A stretch of DNA of 64,000 nt from Paracamarosporium sp. OC-R06-R3 (Eukaryota > Ascomycota > Dothideomycetes > Pleosporales > Didymosphaeriaceae), in NCBI GenBank assembly GCA_019828545.1, contig JACVRA010000052.1, forward strand, positions 149,148 through 213,147. Direction: 5' to 3'. Below, one piece after another: positions 11,067 through 21,050 of this stretch (its first letter is position 1; every line of letters starts with the position of its first letter). The translations under genes and the position numbers were made by a program. Below the pieces are notes generated by a model. It was not told the DNA's origin. It made no database searches and saw nothing but the letters and a program-made list of their open reading frames with translations.

Positions 11067-11712
11067 ATGAGCGCTTTCACTCGTACCTCGCAGTCTGTGT
11101 CCTGCGCCAATGTAAGATCCGAGCCATCTCTTTCTCCCAGGCAGATCTACAAAATCTACTACGACAGAGTCCCGAACAGCGACGGTATCGGATACGCCAA
11201 GGTCTCAATCGGTGAAGGTATCGGATTCACCAACGATCCAAAGCTGGTGAAGCTCGTCGAAGGATTCAGAGGTCATGAACGTTTGCACGACAACCTCTGG
11301 AAGATTACCAATTGTGGAGTGGGGCCGAATCTTGAGGATAATGCTAAGAATAAGGATGATGGACCGGTGGAGTTGAAGAATGGCAATTGGGCTACTTTTC
11401 ATGGTAGGTCGCATAATATGCCGAGTACAAGCAGAGACGCTAATGGAAGCTTAGCGTACGTTAACCTACAGTATAAGATTGATATCTTATCATAGCAGAC
11501 GAAAGACCTCTTCCGTGCTTCATTAGGACATGGACAAGGTACCTGTTCCCGCTCTGATGATTTAGACTAATACGTGTCCGTGGCCTAGGTATAACGCCAT
11601 CATGGCGACGCGCGATTGGCTTGCGGAACAGGAGAAGTTGGCTGAGCAGCTGATTATGGTCCAAAAGCGGAAGCAGCACAAGTACGAAAAGCAGAATGAA
11701 GAAGGTGCATGA
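11067..11712 (+). CDS. Unknown protein, 3 exons, 167 residues
   Basis: Exons 11067-11403, 11496-11538 and 11589-11712 with introns of 92 and 50 bases; the second intron has a clear GACTAATAC branch site. The joined reading frame is continuous, and the junctions read FHADERPLPCFIRTWTRYNAI, which looks like real folded protein sequence. The C-terminus is a charged helix rich in Glu, Lys and Gln (WLAEQEKLAEQL ... KRKQHKYEKQNEEGA), a possible short coiled coil. There is no signal peptide or membrane segment. I do not recognise the family. The start at 11067 is the second in-frame ATG; 10998 is the alternative. Confidence 0.55.
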
Positions 11713-12398
11713 CAAGGGTGCGACACCAGAGCAAGCATGTCATGACTCGAGTGGCTTCAGATGTTAGAAAGGAGGGCAACATCGAGTCGAGGCTCACTGC
11801 CGAGTTTGACCGATGGAAGCTTCATATTTTGCTTAGGAGTGGCACCAGATCTGCCGGAATGGTCATTGCCATTACGGTCCGAGTGATAGCGAAAAAGAAT
11901 CCATGTTTGGTAGGGAAAACTTGGTTTTGAAATCATTTAAGGAAAGATTTTGTGATTAGTCGCGATTGACCGTGTCGTATTAGCACGCCACCCCACCCCA
12001 TCAATACCACAACTACAAAATCCGCCGCGGCAATGGACAATCGCAAGCCTCGCTGCGTCTTGGCTTAAAGGTCGTTCGTCAATGGCTTAGATCTCGATGC
12101 GGGCCGTTCCTAGTGATGGCCGACCTCGTGGCCGACGTCAGTACGAACGCATTGCGTAACTGGGGCGAACCGAGGTACTTTCCTGTTGACTTCATCGCCC
12201 TACAATTTTTTTAAGTGCCTGCTTGCTTCGAAATCAAAAGGCGGACGAAACGCGGAGTAACGACCCACACTGTAAATAACTCGTTTGTATATCAGGTTAT
12301 ACCATTTCCTCTTTTTAGACATCTTTCGAATCTACTATCTCTAATCCACTCATTTTCTTAACTATACCCAAGTCTATCTCTGTACCACAGCTACCACA
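11713..12398. other. Intergenic spacer and promoter of the reductase
   Basis: No gene recognised. The pyrimidine-rich, ATG-free leader just before 12399 is typical of a fungal 5' untranslated region. Confidence 0.45.
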
Positions 12399-13466
12399 AT
12401 GGCACCTCTCCCAAAACAAACCCGCCAATGGATCGTTAGCAATCCGCCCAAGACAAATGTCACGCTGGGCGGCGACAATGCAACCTTCAAGCTCCAAACC
12501 GCTGATATTCCCCCGGTAAATGACGGCCAGGTCCTCATCAAGCTCAAATACCTTTCAAACGACCCCGCACAGAGAGGCTGGATACAAGCTGATATCGATG
12601 CCGAGCGCCTCTACGTACCTCCGGTCCGTCAGGGCGAGGTCATGCGTTCCATCGGCATCGGCGAGATCGTGCAGTCGAAGGCGGAGAACCTGAAGGAAGG
12701 CCAGCTTGTTTCGTGCTACCCCGGTTGGTCAGAGTACAAGGTCTCGGATGCGAAAGAATGCACACCGATACAAGAAGACAAGGAGGCGGGTATCAAGGCT
12801 ACTCACTACATCGGCGCTCTAGGCGGACCTGGACTCACAGCTTACTATGGATTGGTCGACGTTGCAGGAACCACGAAAGAGGACACGGTCGTGGTGAGCG
12901 GTGCTGCCGGTTCCACTGGCAGCATGGTTGTGCAGATCGCAAAGCATGTACTTGGCTGCAAGAAAGTCATTGGTATTGCCGGCGGCGAGAAGAAGTGCAA
13001 GTGGGTGGAAAGCCTAGGCGCCGATGTGTGCGTCGATTACAAGGCGGCCGATTTCCAGGAGCAGCTACAGAAGGCCACCGAAGGCTACGTCGAAGTTTAT
13101 TTCGACAATGTCGGTGGCCCCATTCTCGATTCGATGCTCAAGCGTATCAAGCGGTACGGACGCGTTGCGCTTTGCGGCTCCATCGCCACCTACAACGACC
13201 CCGAATCAACTCGCTTGACGAACTGGTTCGAGGTCATTGCGAACCGGATCGAGCTCAAGGGATTTATCATATTCGATGCTTTTATTAAGGGCAAGGGTCA
13301 GGAGATCACGGAAGCCATCCGTAATGCGGCGAAGGAGAAGAAGATTCCAATGGATAAGCAGGAAGAGACGATTGTCTCCGCGAAGTTTGAAGATATACCC
13401 CAGACCTGGATGATGCTATTTGAAGGCGGCAACCAAGGAAAACTGGTCACTGAATTGAAGGCATGA
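12399..13466 (+). CDS. MDR-family NADP-dependent enone/alkenal reductase
   Basis: Single exon, 355 residues. It belongs to the zinc-independent medium-chain reductases related to leukotriene B4 12-hydroxydehydrogenase/prostaglandin reductase and plant alkenal reductases. Diagnostic pieces are SNDPAQRGWI near residue 53, the nucleotide-binding SGAAGSTGSMVVQIAK at 167-182, a GGEKKC stretch near 195-200 where NADP phosphate is normally bound, and YFDNVGG. No zinc-ligand pattern is seen. The expected reaction is NAD(P)H-dependent reduction of the carbon-carbon double bond of an alpha,beta-unsaturated carbonyl, usually in detoxification. The protein should be cytosolic. The natural substrate is unknown. 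Confidence 0.88.
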   Translation: MAPLPKQTRQWIVSNPPKTNVTLGGDNATFKLQTADIPPVNDGQVLIKLKYLSNDPAQRGWIQADIDAERLYVPPVRQGEVMRSIGIGEIVQSKAENLKEGQLVSCYPGWSEYKVSDAKECTPIQEDKEAGIKATHYIGALGGPGLTAYYGLVDVAGTTKEDTVVVSGAAGSTGSMVVQIAKHVLGCKKVIGIAGGEKKCKWVESLGADVCVDYKAADFQEQLQKATEGYVEVYFDNVGGPILDSMLKRIKRYGRVALCGSIATYNDPESTRLTNWFEVIANRIELKGFIIFDAFIKGKGQEITEAIRNAAKEKKIPMDKQEETIVSAKFEDIPQTWMMLFEGGNQGKLVTELKA

Positions 13467-14775
13467 ACGGTTGTATCGAACAGAAAGGAGACCAGTAATA
13501 CTCAATGAGAGAGGCTAAAGTCCTGTGAGCCATGAACTTATTTCAGACCAATGTGTTGTTGATTTCGTGCTGGCATTCTCTTCAACTCACATCAAAAACC
13601 CGTCCGAAACGATTGCCAAACTGTGCACACTGCGGGCATGACGTATGCTTCCCCTCGCGCCCAGCCATTGTATTCCTTCAGTGGTTGCTCTTCCAATATG
13701 TAAGTAATGTGATAAAAGCTGCAATATGATCGACTTGATATCTTAGCACGCCTTTTATGCATCCGAGATACACCACGTGCAATGCCATCAGGCATCGTGA
13801 CCACTTCCCACGCTGACAACTTCGGTACTCAATTAAACCGATAAGGTGGTTGAGAAGGATCAGATCGAATTGTAAATGAAGACTAGACAAAGTCTCTTGA
13901 CTTTCGGTACACGTAGCCGCACAATCCTCAAGTGATGTTCCCGTACGTTACGATTTGGCTTCGCGGCGTACTAAGCTACCCCTCCCCCACGTTCCGATCC
14001 CAGCACCTGCTGAGGCCTCACAGACGCATCTCTGGCAGCATCTTCTGTGCTTCCACCATAAGCACTGCAAGACGCAATTTTTCGCATTCGATTTATCCGG
14101 TGCCTTAAGTCCTTCTTTTACCCGCTTGGCGAGGGACTATCGAGGGGCACGCGCGGCGATACCGCGCCAGAACCCCACCATGCCCCTCCATCACCGTACC
14201 AACCACCGTCAATTCAACCATCCCACGTCCATGCGGCGGCTCGCAAATGCTAGACTATGTAGCAGAGTTTGCCGTCCAGGGACCGATTGCAGGGTCCATG
14301 CTCCATGGCTATCATCCAGGGACTCGCATGCAGGTGCTATCTGAGCCTCTTCACCGCGTCGAATCGTCACGGGGCGTATGTAGGATGCTCGTATAACCCC
14401 CTCATACGCGCTCAGCTTATGTGAAATGCAAGACCGCGCTTGAAGCTTGGTTGCCTCAACCCGGACTCTTGGTAAGACGTGAACGAGGGACAGTGGCAGA
14501 ATGCGAACCCGCGGCGTCACTGGTCCGCCGTTGTAGCCAATGCACCGGTCACAGATGCAGGGTCGTCTATCTCGTGGGCCTCGCGCGTTACGCGAAGACG
14601 CGGTTATACGCACGACCTGCCGTCGGGTCCTCAGGTCCAGGGAACCTTGGTCTGGCACCGGGCGTATATAAGATAGAGCCGTGGCGGCTTCTGTTCGCTC
14701 TGTTAAGCTCTCATCTTCTTGCTGTGTCGTTTCGACTTGTACTTTGTAAACATCTTTATTCGACATATTTTTACC
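13467..14775. other. Long intergenic region with TATA box near its end
   Basis: About 1.3 kb with only overlapping shadow frames. TATATAAG at 14665-14672 sits roughly 100 bases before the xylose reductase start and is a good core-promoter candidate. I looked for GGCTAA-type XlnR sites upstream and did not see a clear one. Confidence 0.5.
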
Positions 14776-16039
14776 ATGGCTATTCCTAGTATCGAGCTCA
14801 ACGATGGCAACAAGATGCCCCAAGTCGGCTTCGGGCTGTGGAAGGTAGACAACAAGACTTGTGCCGATCAGGTGTACGAGGCCATCAAAGTCGGATACAG
14901 GCTGTTCGACGGTGCTTGCGGTATGTGAACCATCTACTTTTTGTAGGAAACACTTGACGTAGTCTCGAATGAGAGAATCGAGCGGAGAAGGAACATAGGC
15001 CAACAAGGATTCGGTGCCTGTATATCCGTAGGCGATTGTATGGAGATGAAGTCGGATTGCTCCGCCGAACATCCGGTGGTAGCTGGAATCCCTGCATTTC
15101 CTTACTCTTTCGGTCTCCTCTCTTACCTCCAATGACCATCCACTAACATGGTACTCACCAGACTACGGCAACGAGGTCGAATCCGGCCAAGGCATCGCCC
15201 GCGCCATCAAAGAGGGCCTCGTAAAACGCGAAGACCTCTTCATCACGTCCAAGCTCTGGAACTCGTTCCACGACGCCGAACAAGTGGAGCCCATCACGCG
15301 GAAGCAGCTCGCCGACTGGGGCATCGACTACTTCGACCTGTACCTGATCCACTTCCCCGTGGCCATCAAATACGTAGCGCCCGAAGTGCGGTACCCGCCG
15401 GGGTGGTTCGTCGACGATGCAGGCACCCAGATCGAGCACAGCAAGGCCAGTCTGGAGAGCACGTGGAAGGCCATCGAGCAGCTGAAGAAGAAGGGGCTGG
15501 CTAAGAGCGTGGGGATTAGTAATTACACGGGTGCACTGCTGTTGGATCTCTTCACGTATGCCGAGATTACGCCCGCGGTGCTGCAGATTGAACACCACCC
15601 CTACTTCACGCAGGAGAACCTTGTGAAGTTGGCCAAGGAGCGTGGCATTGCTATCACGGCATACTCGTCGTTTGGACCTTCGTCGTTCATCGAGTGCGAT
15701 ATGAAGGTTGCGGCGGACACGCAGCAGCTGCTGTCGCATAGCCTCATCACCGGCATTGCGGAGAAGCATGGAAAGACTCCGGCACAGGTCCTGCTGAGGT
15801 GGGCTACACAGCGTGGTCTGGCCGTTATCCCCAAGAGCAATGACCCGAAGAGGTTGGCGCAGAATTTGGATGTTGTAGGCTTTGACTTGGGCGACGATGA
15901 GATCCAGAAGATCTCGGACTTGAACATTAACCTCAAGTTCAATGTACCGACAAACGTAGGTTTTGATTGTTGTTTTGTCTCTGTTGTGATAGCTGCTAAC
16001 AGCTCGCAGTATGGTATCCCTTGCTACGTATTCGCGTGA
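14776..16039 (+). CDS. xyl1: D-xylose reductase (aldo-keto reductase)
   Basis: Exons 14776-14920, 15162-15955 and 16010-16039 give 322 residues, the normal size of fungal xylose reductase. The catalytic tetrad is visible as Asp45, Tyr50 (FDGACDYGNE), Lys79 (TSKLW) and His112 (LIHFPV). [10 protein letters not shown] near the C-terminus is the coenzyme-binding signature of this group. Intron 1 splits the codon just before DYGNE, and the tiny last exon supplies YGIPCYVFA, the expected C-terminus. The enzyme reduces D-xylose, and usually L-arabinose, to the polyol with NADPH in the cytosol as the first step of pentose catabolism. Intron 1 is 241 bases, several times longer than others here. A zinc polyol dehydrogenase elsewhere in the window could take later steps. 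Confidence 0.92.
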
Positions 16040-16632
16040 GCGTGAGCCGCTAGTTTTGCGAGCGGGTTTAGGCTTGAAGTATTGAGGATTGGCGTAGCAA
16101 GCTGTAGCATGGTACAACCTACATAATGCATAACGACTACCGTTCTTGTGGATTTGCACTTGACCTTTTTTGCCCTGTTAGTGTCGCCTGATTACAGTTC
16201 CGGATTTAAGATCTCGGAAACTTCTCGCTCGTGTTGGACTATTGGCATACTGAACACTCTAAGCCTCGTTCAATGATCCTAGACTTAACAGGGCGAACGA
16301 CATCGAATTCGGGATTGAAGATTGGAGGCAATAAGCGAGAAGATCGCACAATAGAGATTGGCTTGCCAAAGAGTATCATACCTCGTATTTGCTTCTTTCA
16401 GCTGTGGCTGCACTAAGCTCTGTCTAGATACACACCTCATGCGACTCAAGCCGCGCCCTGCCCAGACCCCGTTCTATACATGCAGCTGAGAAGATAGCCG
16501 CCGGACTTTGTAACGCAGACTGCAACCCAAAGTATTTGAGAATGGTGGGCCCGTGTACATCTTCTGTCGTTGATCGTTCAAAGCGCATGCTCAATCGGGA
16601 AGAAAGCGCATTGCTACGCATACACCGTAATT
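16040..16632. other. Intergenic spacer
   Basis: No gene, RNA or repeat recognised. The frame upstream of 16633 is open from 16570 but has no ATG there. Confidence 0.45.
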
Positions 16633-18456
16633 ATGGTACTTACGATCCAGCTTAGTCTCTTCGTGTTGCTCTCGCAGGCGATGGCAACACTCGCAGCACC
16701 CCTCGACGAAAAGGAAAGGACGCAGAATTTCACCGTCACCCTTCCTGAAGGCACCACCTTCTATAACTCAGAGATTATCTGCACGCCCGCCAAATGGAAA
16801 GATATCGCCATCTTCTTCCTCGTAAACTATGTCACGCATGCCCTTACGACCGTTGTCCTTCCCGGCGAAGGGTGGGAATCGTATTTGACGAACGCTCTCG
16901 CATCCCTCATGTTCCCCGGTTTCGGCGCCTATCGTGGCCTCCGGGCTATCTTTGTGGGCTGGGCGACGGTGCGCAAGCGGTTTAGGGCGGAGCCGTGGGA
17001 ACAAGGCGAGACGAAGTATATGCATAAGCACAAGGCAAGAAGGGCACGAGATTTGCAGAAGGCGAGGAGAGCAGGGGCGCTATGCATGATTGTGAGGTCT
17101 AAAGACTGGGAGCCGAGAGGTGGCGATGTGATCGAGAAGAACGTAATGCTAATGCAGGGTTCGGCGAGGAAGATTTTCCTTGACGGGAAGAATAAGAAAG
17201 GAGCAGTGGTTACGGAACAAGAAATGGACGACGATCAAGCCCTTCTGCGGGATTCGAACATCGAGATGAGGACCATGTCAGGGAGCTCAGGTGCTCCTGG
17301 GGTCTATCTGCATACGTATGCCACGCCGTGGACGTACTGCAGGAAGCTTTGCCCAGATTCTGTTGGATCTCGGACGATTCGATGTGCCCCGGCAGAGCTT
17401 GCACCCGGTTACTCTATCATCATGGTTCCTGCTTGTACGCCTGTTCGGAATCTCATCGATGATGCAGCGGTTGACCGGATCAACTCCAACTACGATATAA
17501 TGAGGGGACTGGTGGCACTCGTGCAGGCGCTTCTTGCTATTCAGACGCTCTATCAGACACGCGGTGATCAGTTGGACCGGTTTGGATACGCTGCTTTCGG
17601 GCTGACCGTCGCACCGTATGCAGTCATGAGCTTAGTCAATCTTCTTGGTTCGCTCGCCCGACCCGACTACGATGCGGTGTATATGGTCGGCTCGCCCATC
17701 ATGGTCGAGGAACGAAGACGAAAAGGGTTAGATGGATACTATGACGGAGTGGTTGGCGAGGTCTTTGAAGCAGACACCGATAGCAACGAGTCGTTTGCGG
17801 ACAATAGAGTCGAAGAGGGAACGCAGTTCGTCAAAAGCCCCGTGAGATTCGTCACGGTGGAAAAGGAGTTGTACGCCAAATTTGCGAACTGGGGAGTCGC
17901 CACGTCTCCGTACTATCAGGGATCCGACGAGACGCTGGTTAAAGTGATGACAGGCGCGACATCAGACTCTGCAACACCCAGCAGGTCGTTGTTCGTTCCC
18001 AATGCGTCACCTTTCTCCTACAATCGCGCGAAGAAGGGCCTGATCCATGATCCGCTACCATCCCCACTTGTTCTCGATATCGTGAAGTGGCCTGGCAAAC
18101 TCCTTCCCCGTAGCACACGCTATATCAAGCGCAGTCGCTATTTCGCTTTGGCTCTTTCACTCAGTCCGATCATCATTATCTTTGTGCTTTCGAAGTTCAA
18201 GTCAGGCAACAGCACGATTTTTCAGCAGGCCATAACCATGCTTTGGTTGGCGTGGGGCAGCGCCATCGGGTTCCTCGTGGCCAAGTACGAGAAAAAGGAT
18301 ACGATAGGTGAGAAGGTCGACGGTGTGACCAGAGTGCGCAGTGTGTTGGTGAAGGCGGTTTTCTTCCTGGTACTGGGCTGGCCTGCGGTTACGGGATGGT
18401 GGGTTGTAGCGGAGATGCTGCTGGACTATGGGAAGTGCGTCAAGTTGCCTGGATAG
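16633..18456 (+). CDS. Unknown multi-pass membrane protein, 607 residues
   Basis: Single exon. The first ATG of the frame, at 16633, begins a hydrophobic leader (MVLTIQLSLFVLLSQAMATLAAP) likely to be a signal peptide. Further hydrophobic stretches include IAIFFLVNYVTHALTTVVLP, LVALVQALLAIQTL, GLTVAPYAVMSLVNLL, and three near the end (YFALALSLSPIIIIFVL, AITMLWLAWGSAIGFLVA, AVFFLVLGWPAVTGWWVVAEMLL). A large polar region between them is probably cytosolic. No known domain is recognised. The protein looks like one of the many fungal-specific integral membrane proteins without assigned role. Confidence 0.7.
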   Translation: MVLTIQLSLFVLLSQAMATLAAPLDEKERTQNFTVTLPEGTTFYNSEIICTPAKWKDIAIFFLVNYVTHALTTVVLPGEGWESYLTNALASLMFPGFGAYRGLRAIFVGWATVRKRFRAEPWEQGETKYMHKHKARRARDLQKARRAGALCMIVRSKDWEPRGGDVIEKNVMLMQGSARKIFLDGKNKKGAVVTEQEMDDDQALLRDSNIEMRTMSGSSGAPGVYLHTYATPWTYCRKLCPDSVGSRTIRCAPAELAPGYSIIMVPACTPVRNLIDDAAVDRINSNYDIMRGLVALVQALLAIQTLYQTRGDQLDRFGYAAFGLTVAPYAVMSLVNLLGSLARPDYDAVYMVGSPIMVEERRRKGLDGYYDGVVGEVFEADTDSNESFADNRVEEGTQFVKSPVRFVTVEKELYAKFANWGVATSPYYQGSDETLVKVMTGATSDSATPSRSLFVPNASPFSYNRAKKGLIHDPLPSPLVLDIVKWPGKLLPRSTRYIKRSRYFALALSLSPIIIIFVLSKFKSGNSTIFQQAITMLWLAWGSAIGFLVAKYEKKDTIGEKVDGVTRVRSVLVKAVFFLVLGWPAVTGWWVVAEMLLDYGKCVKLPG

Positions 18457-19263
18457 ACAGAACAGCAACATGTCACGTGGGCGCGGACGCGTCTACGTCA
18501 CGAGATATCGAGCGGCACGCGCCCACTCGCGTGCCGATCTCCCGCCTGGCGCCAATCAATGCCATGCAGCCCCTCGCTCCAACATCGCCGATTCGCCCGG
18601 AGCGTTCTTCAGCTGGCTGCCTTTGTCTGCTCGGGATCCAGGGCAGTGAAATGCAGAGCCTCCGACTAAGCCCGGGGGGCGTCCAAAGCGACGTTGTGCT
18701 TGCAATGTGTCGAAGAAGGATTTCGGCCGAGGTGGACCAGTGAGGTCAATGACTAATTGATGATCTGACGATAATGGCGGTGACCTGCTCGCCGCCAGGT
18801 TTGTAATCGTCTGGTAAAGACGACAAGGTTCGGGTCCAAAATCCAACAGCGTGCATGCGCGCTGGTCTGAGCTTGCCCTGCTTTTGCAAGGTCTTATGCT
18901 GGTGAGCCCTTGCGCAACCCCGCCCTTTCCCGCCTGCGCCGCCGATAAATACAAACTCCCATCCCGTTCGCAATTCTATCCTGCCATCCTCTGCTCAGAC
19001 CTCGCCCGGAGCTCAAGGTCACGTCTGCGACGTGCCTGCTTTGTTTTGCGCAATCTGTGTCGGACTGGTATTATCGCGGTTTGGAATCTACATGACGTAG
19101 CGTGTACAAAAGCTACACTCCAGGGATACGCCGGACGGAAAGCCCGGATAGCTTAAACGCGCACGAACAGAGCTTTCAAACCTCGTCGCAAGACATACAA
19201 AACCTTCGGAAACTCTCTCCAGCTCGTCAGACAAAGTCCGCGTGTTCCGCACCGTACCTGACT
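18457..19263. other. Intergenic region
   Basis: About 800 bases of moderately GC-rich DNA between two genes in the same orientation. No gene recognised; it should include the promoter of the next gene. Confidence 0.45.
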
Positions 19264-20067
19264 ATGAGTTTCCTTGATGTTCCGCAGGGCCGGTAAGTCG
19301 TCCTCCCGCAGATCGTTGGTTCGCGACACAAGCTCAACACCAAGACACGTCGAAAAGCTTGGTACATGTTTCCGACATGAGTGTGACACTGGCTGACGAC
19401 GGACAGTGCCCTCGCAATTATACTGCCGTCTGTGACGCTCATGGCGCATGCTGCCACCTTTTTCGTGCTCGAGGCCGTGTTCGCCGACACTTGGGGTTCT
19501 TCATGGGTAGCAACGTATGACCTGGTAGCTGGTGTTGCGAGCGTCATTGGGTTGTTGGGTGCAGTCCAGGTAAGTTGCTCTGCATACAGCCCCGCGCGTC
19601 GTGTGGTGCACCACTGCATGCATGCATGGCATAAACAGAGACTGAGGACGAGGTCGCTAACTTTGAAGCAGAGACAGCGAATTCTCATTGCGACATATCT
19701 CCTTGTCCACACTATCACGCTGTCGCTGATCAGTACCGTTCTGCTGGTCAATGTTCTCCCATCCGTATTCACCTCGAACATCCCGTTCTCGTCACAATTG
19801 AGATACGACGACAACTTCGTGAGAAGCATGTGTCAAGAACTGGACACTGGGTTCGGGTGGGACGAACAATGGCTTAACGACTGTGCGTCCAGTTTCACCA
19901 CCCTCACCAGAGGTGCAATGTGGGCTGGCGTGGTAATGATGGCTGCGCAATGGCTGGTTCTCATCAGCCTCGGGCGTTGGTTACGGGAAAAACCGACCAG
20001 TGCATACAACAATGACGACTTGGAGAAGAGACAAAATTTAGACATTACTCAAGAGTACAAGGAGTGA
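19264..20067 (+). CDS. Unknown four-helix membrane protein, 195 residues
   Basis: Exons 19264-19292, 19407-19569 and 19672-20067. The joined frame has four hydrophobic helices: after the first splice junction (ALAIILPSVTLMAHAATFFVLE), then around YDLVAGVASVIGLLGAV, ATYLLVHTITLSLISTVLLVNVL and WAGVVMMAAQWLVLISL. A loop of about 45 residues with two cysteines (MCQELDT, NDCASSF) lies between helices 3 and 4, and the tail is charged. The layout resembles small fungal tetraspan proteins, but no family signature is recognised. Intron 2 (102 bases) is a multiple of three and stop-free, so its retention would insert 34 residues between helices 2 and 3. Confidence 0.65.
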
Positions 20068-20129
20068 AAAGGCAATTAAGAATTTCAAAAGAGCAATAAG
20101 CAAATGCACCAGTACGTGATGATGGACAC

Positions 20130-21050
20130 CTATCGCATCGTGTAAAGAAAATTTCCAGCGGCACTGTGCTTGTTGAGGTCGATACTCTTGAAGCTAGTCG
20201 TTTGACGGCGAGGATGACCAGCTTCAGTGCCATGTCGCATTGTCTCAAAACCGGATTTGGGCACATCTTGGTAATGGATGGGCAGTTGAATAACCCATTT
20301 TTCTGGTGTGGCGCCTGGTACTGTGTCAGCCCACGGAGTACAACGTACGCCTTCAACCTTATTCTGACCTGCACAGATGAGGTAAAACTCACTTGGGTTC
20401 CAGCACATTTCTTGTACGTATAATCGTCCAGCAATCTTGTCTTGTGGGTCCTTGTTTGCTCCAGCCGCCATGTTTCTCCAAAATTGGAACTTCTTGCATT
20501 CGTGTTTATTGTTTAGAAATCGGGTGTACGTCCTGACCAACTTGTAACCGCAGCTGCTACACCTGCAGTCACAGTCATGCCAGCCTTCGATACAGCCATT
20601 GTGCATGCACATTCTTTTTACACCACTGACCCATTCGTTTCTCCCGCCGGCGTCGGTCCGCACCACTCGGGCGAGGCGGCTAACATGCCAGGCGCAAAAG
20701 GACGGTGGGAGCTCCACAACTTCGGGCCGGGGCGCGTCTTGCTCGAATGCAAGGGGCAAGCACGCCGGGCTGCTCGAGGATGCAAACATGGCCATGGGGT
20801 AAACCCTCTTGCAGAGAATGCATCGTGATTGCTGACGGTGTTCGTCTGGTGGCGCGCGGTACCTCTCGATGGCGAATCTGGCGCATGAGTCCAGTGTGCG
20901 ATTCTTCAGACGCGGTAGTGCCGGCAAAGTAGTGTTGAGTATTGGGTGAGTGAGCTTCAGGGCCAGGATGCCGTCCGGCGGCAAGAAGTCGCTGACTTCG
21001 AGGAGAAGTTCGGGAGGTAGCTGCAAGAGATATGGTGTTGGGATAGCCAT
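20130..21050 (-). CDS. F-box domain protein
   Basis: The open frame encodes 306 residues from an ATG at 21050. The N-terminus (LLQLPPELLLEVSDFLPPDGILALKLTHP) is a typical fungal F-box, the segment that binds Skp1 in SCF ubiquitin ligases. The rest has cysteine pairs (CILCKR; CMHNGC; CDCRCSSCGYK) that could hold zinc and may serve as the substrate-binding part. No WD40 or leucine-rich repeats are seen. A possible 72-base in-frame intron (donor GTGAGT, acceptor CACAG) in the second half would remove residues around FYLICAGQNKVEG; its branch site is poorly placed, so I left it unspliced. Substrate unknown. It converges on the tetraspan gene. Confidence 0.7.
   Translation of the reverse strand: MAIPTPYLLQLPPELLLEVSDFLPPDGILALKLTHPILNTTLPALPRLKNRTLDSCARFAIERYRAPPDEHRQQSRCILCKRVYPMAMFASSSSPACLPLAFEQDAPRPEVVELPPSFCAWHVSRLARVVRTDAGGRNEWVSGVKRMCMHNGCIEGWHDCDCRCSSCGYKLVRTYTRFLNNKHECKKFQFWRNMAAGANKDPQDKIAGRLYVQEMCWNPSEFYLICAGQNKVEGVRCTPWADTVPGATPEKWVIQLPIHYQDVPKSGFETMRHGTEAGHPRRQTTSFKSIDLNKHSAAGNFLYTMR

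Noticed and set aside
14209..15132. 307-residue minus-strand open frame over the xylose reductase promoter and intron
   Set aside because: No domain or coherent composition; it overlaps the first exon and promoter of a well-supported gene.
15155..16159. 334-residue minus-strand open frame over xylose reductase
   Set aside because: Shadow of the plus-strand gene, which has the full catalytic tetrad.
16570..16632. Upstream extension of the 607-residue membrane protein
   Set aside because: The codon at 16570 is TTG; the first ATG is at 16633 and gives a sensible signal peptide.
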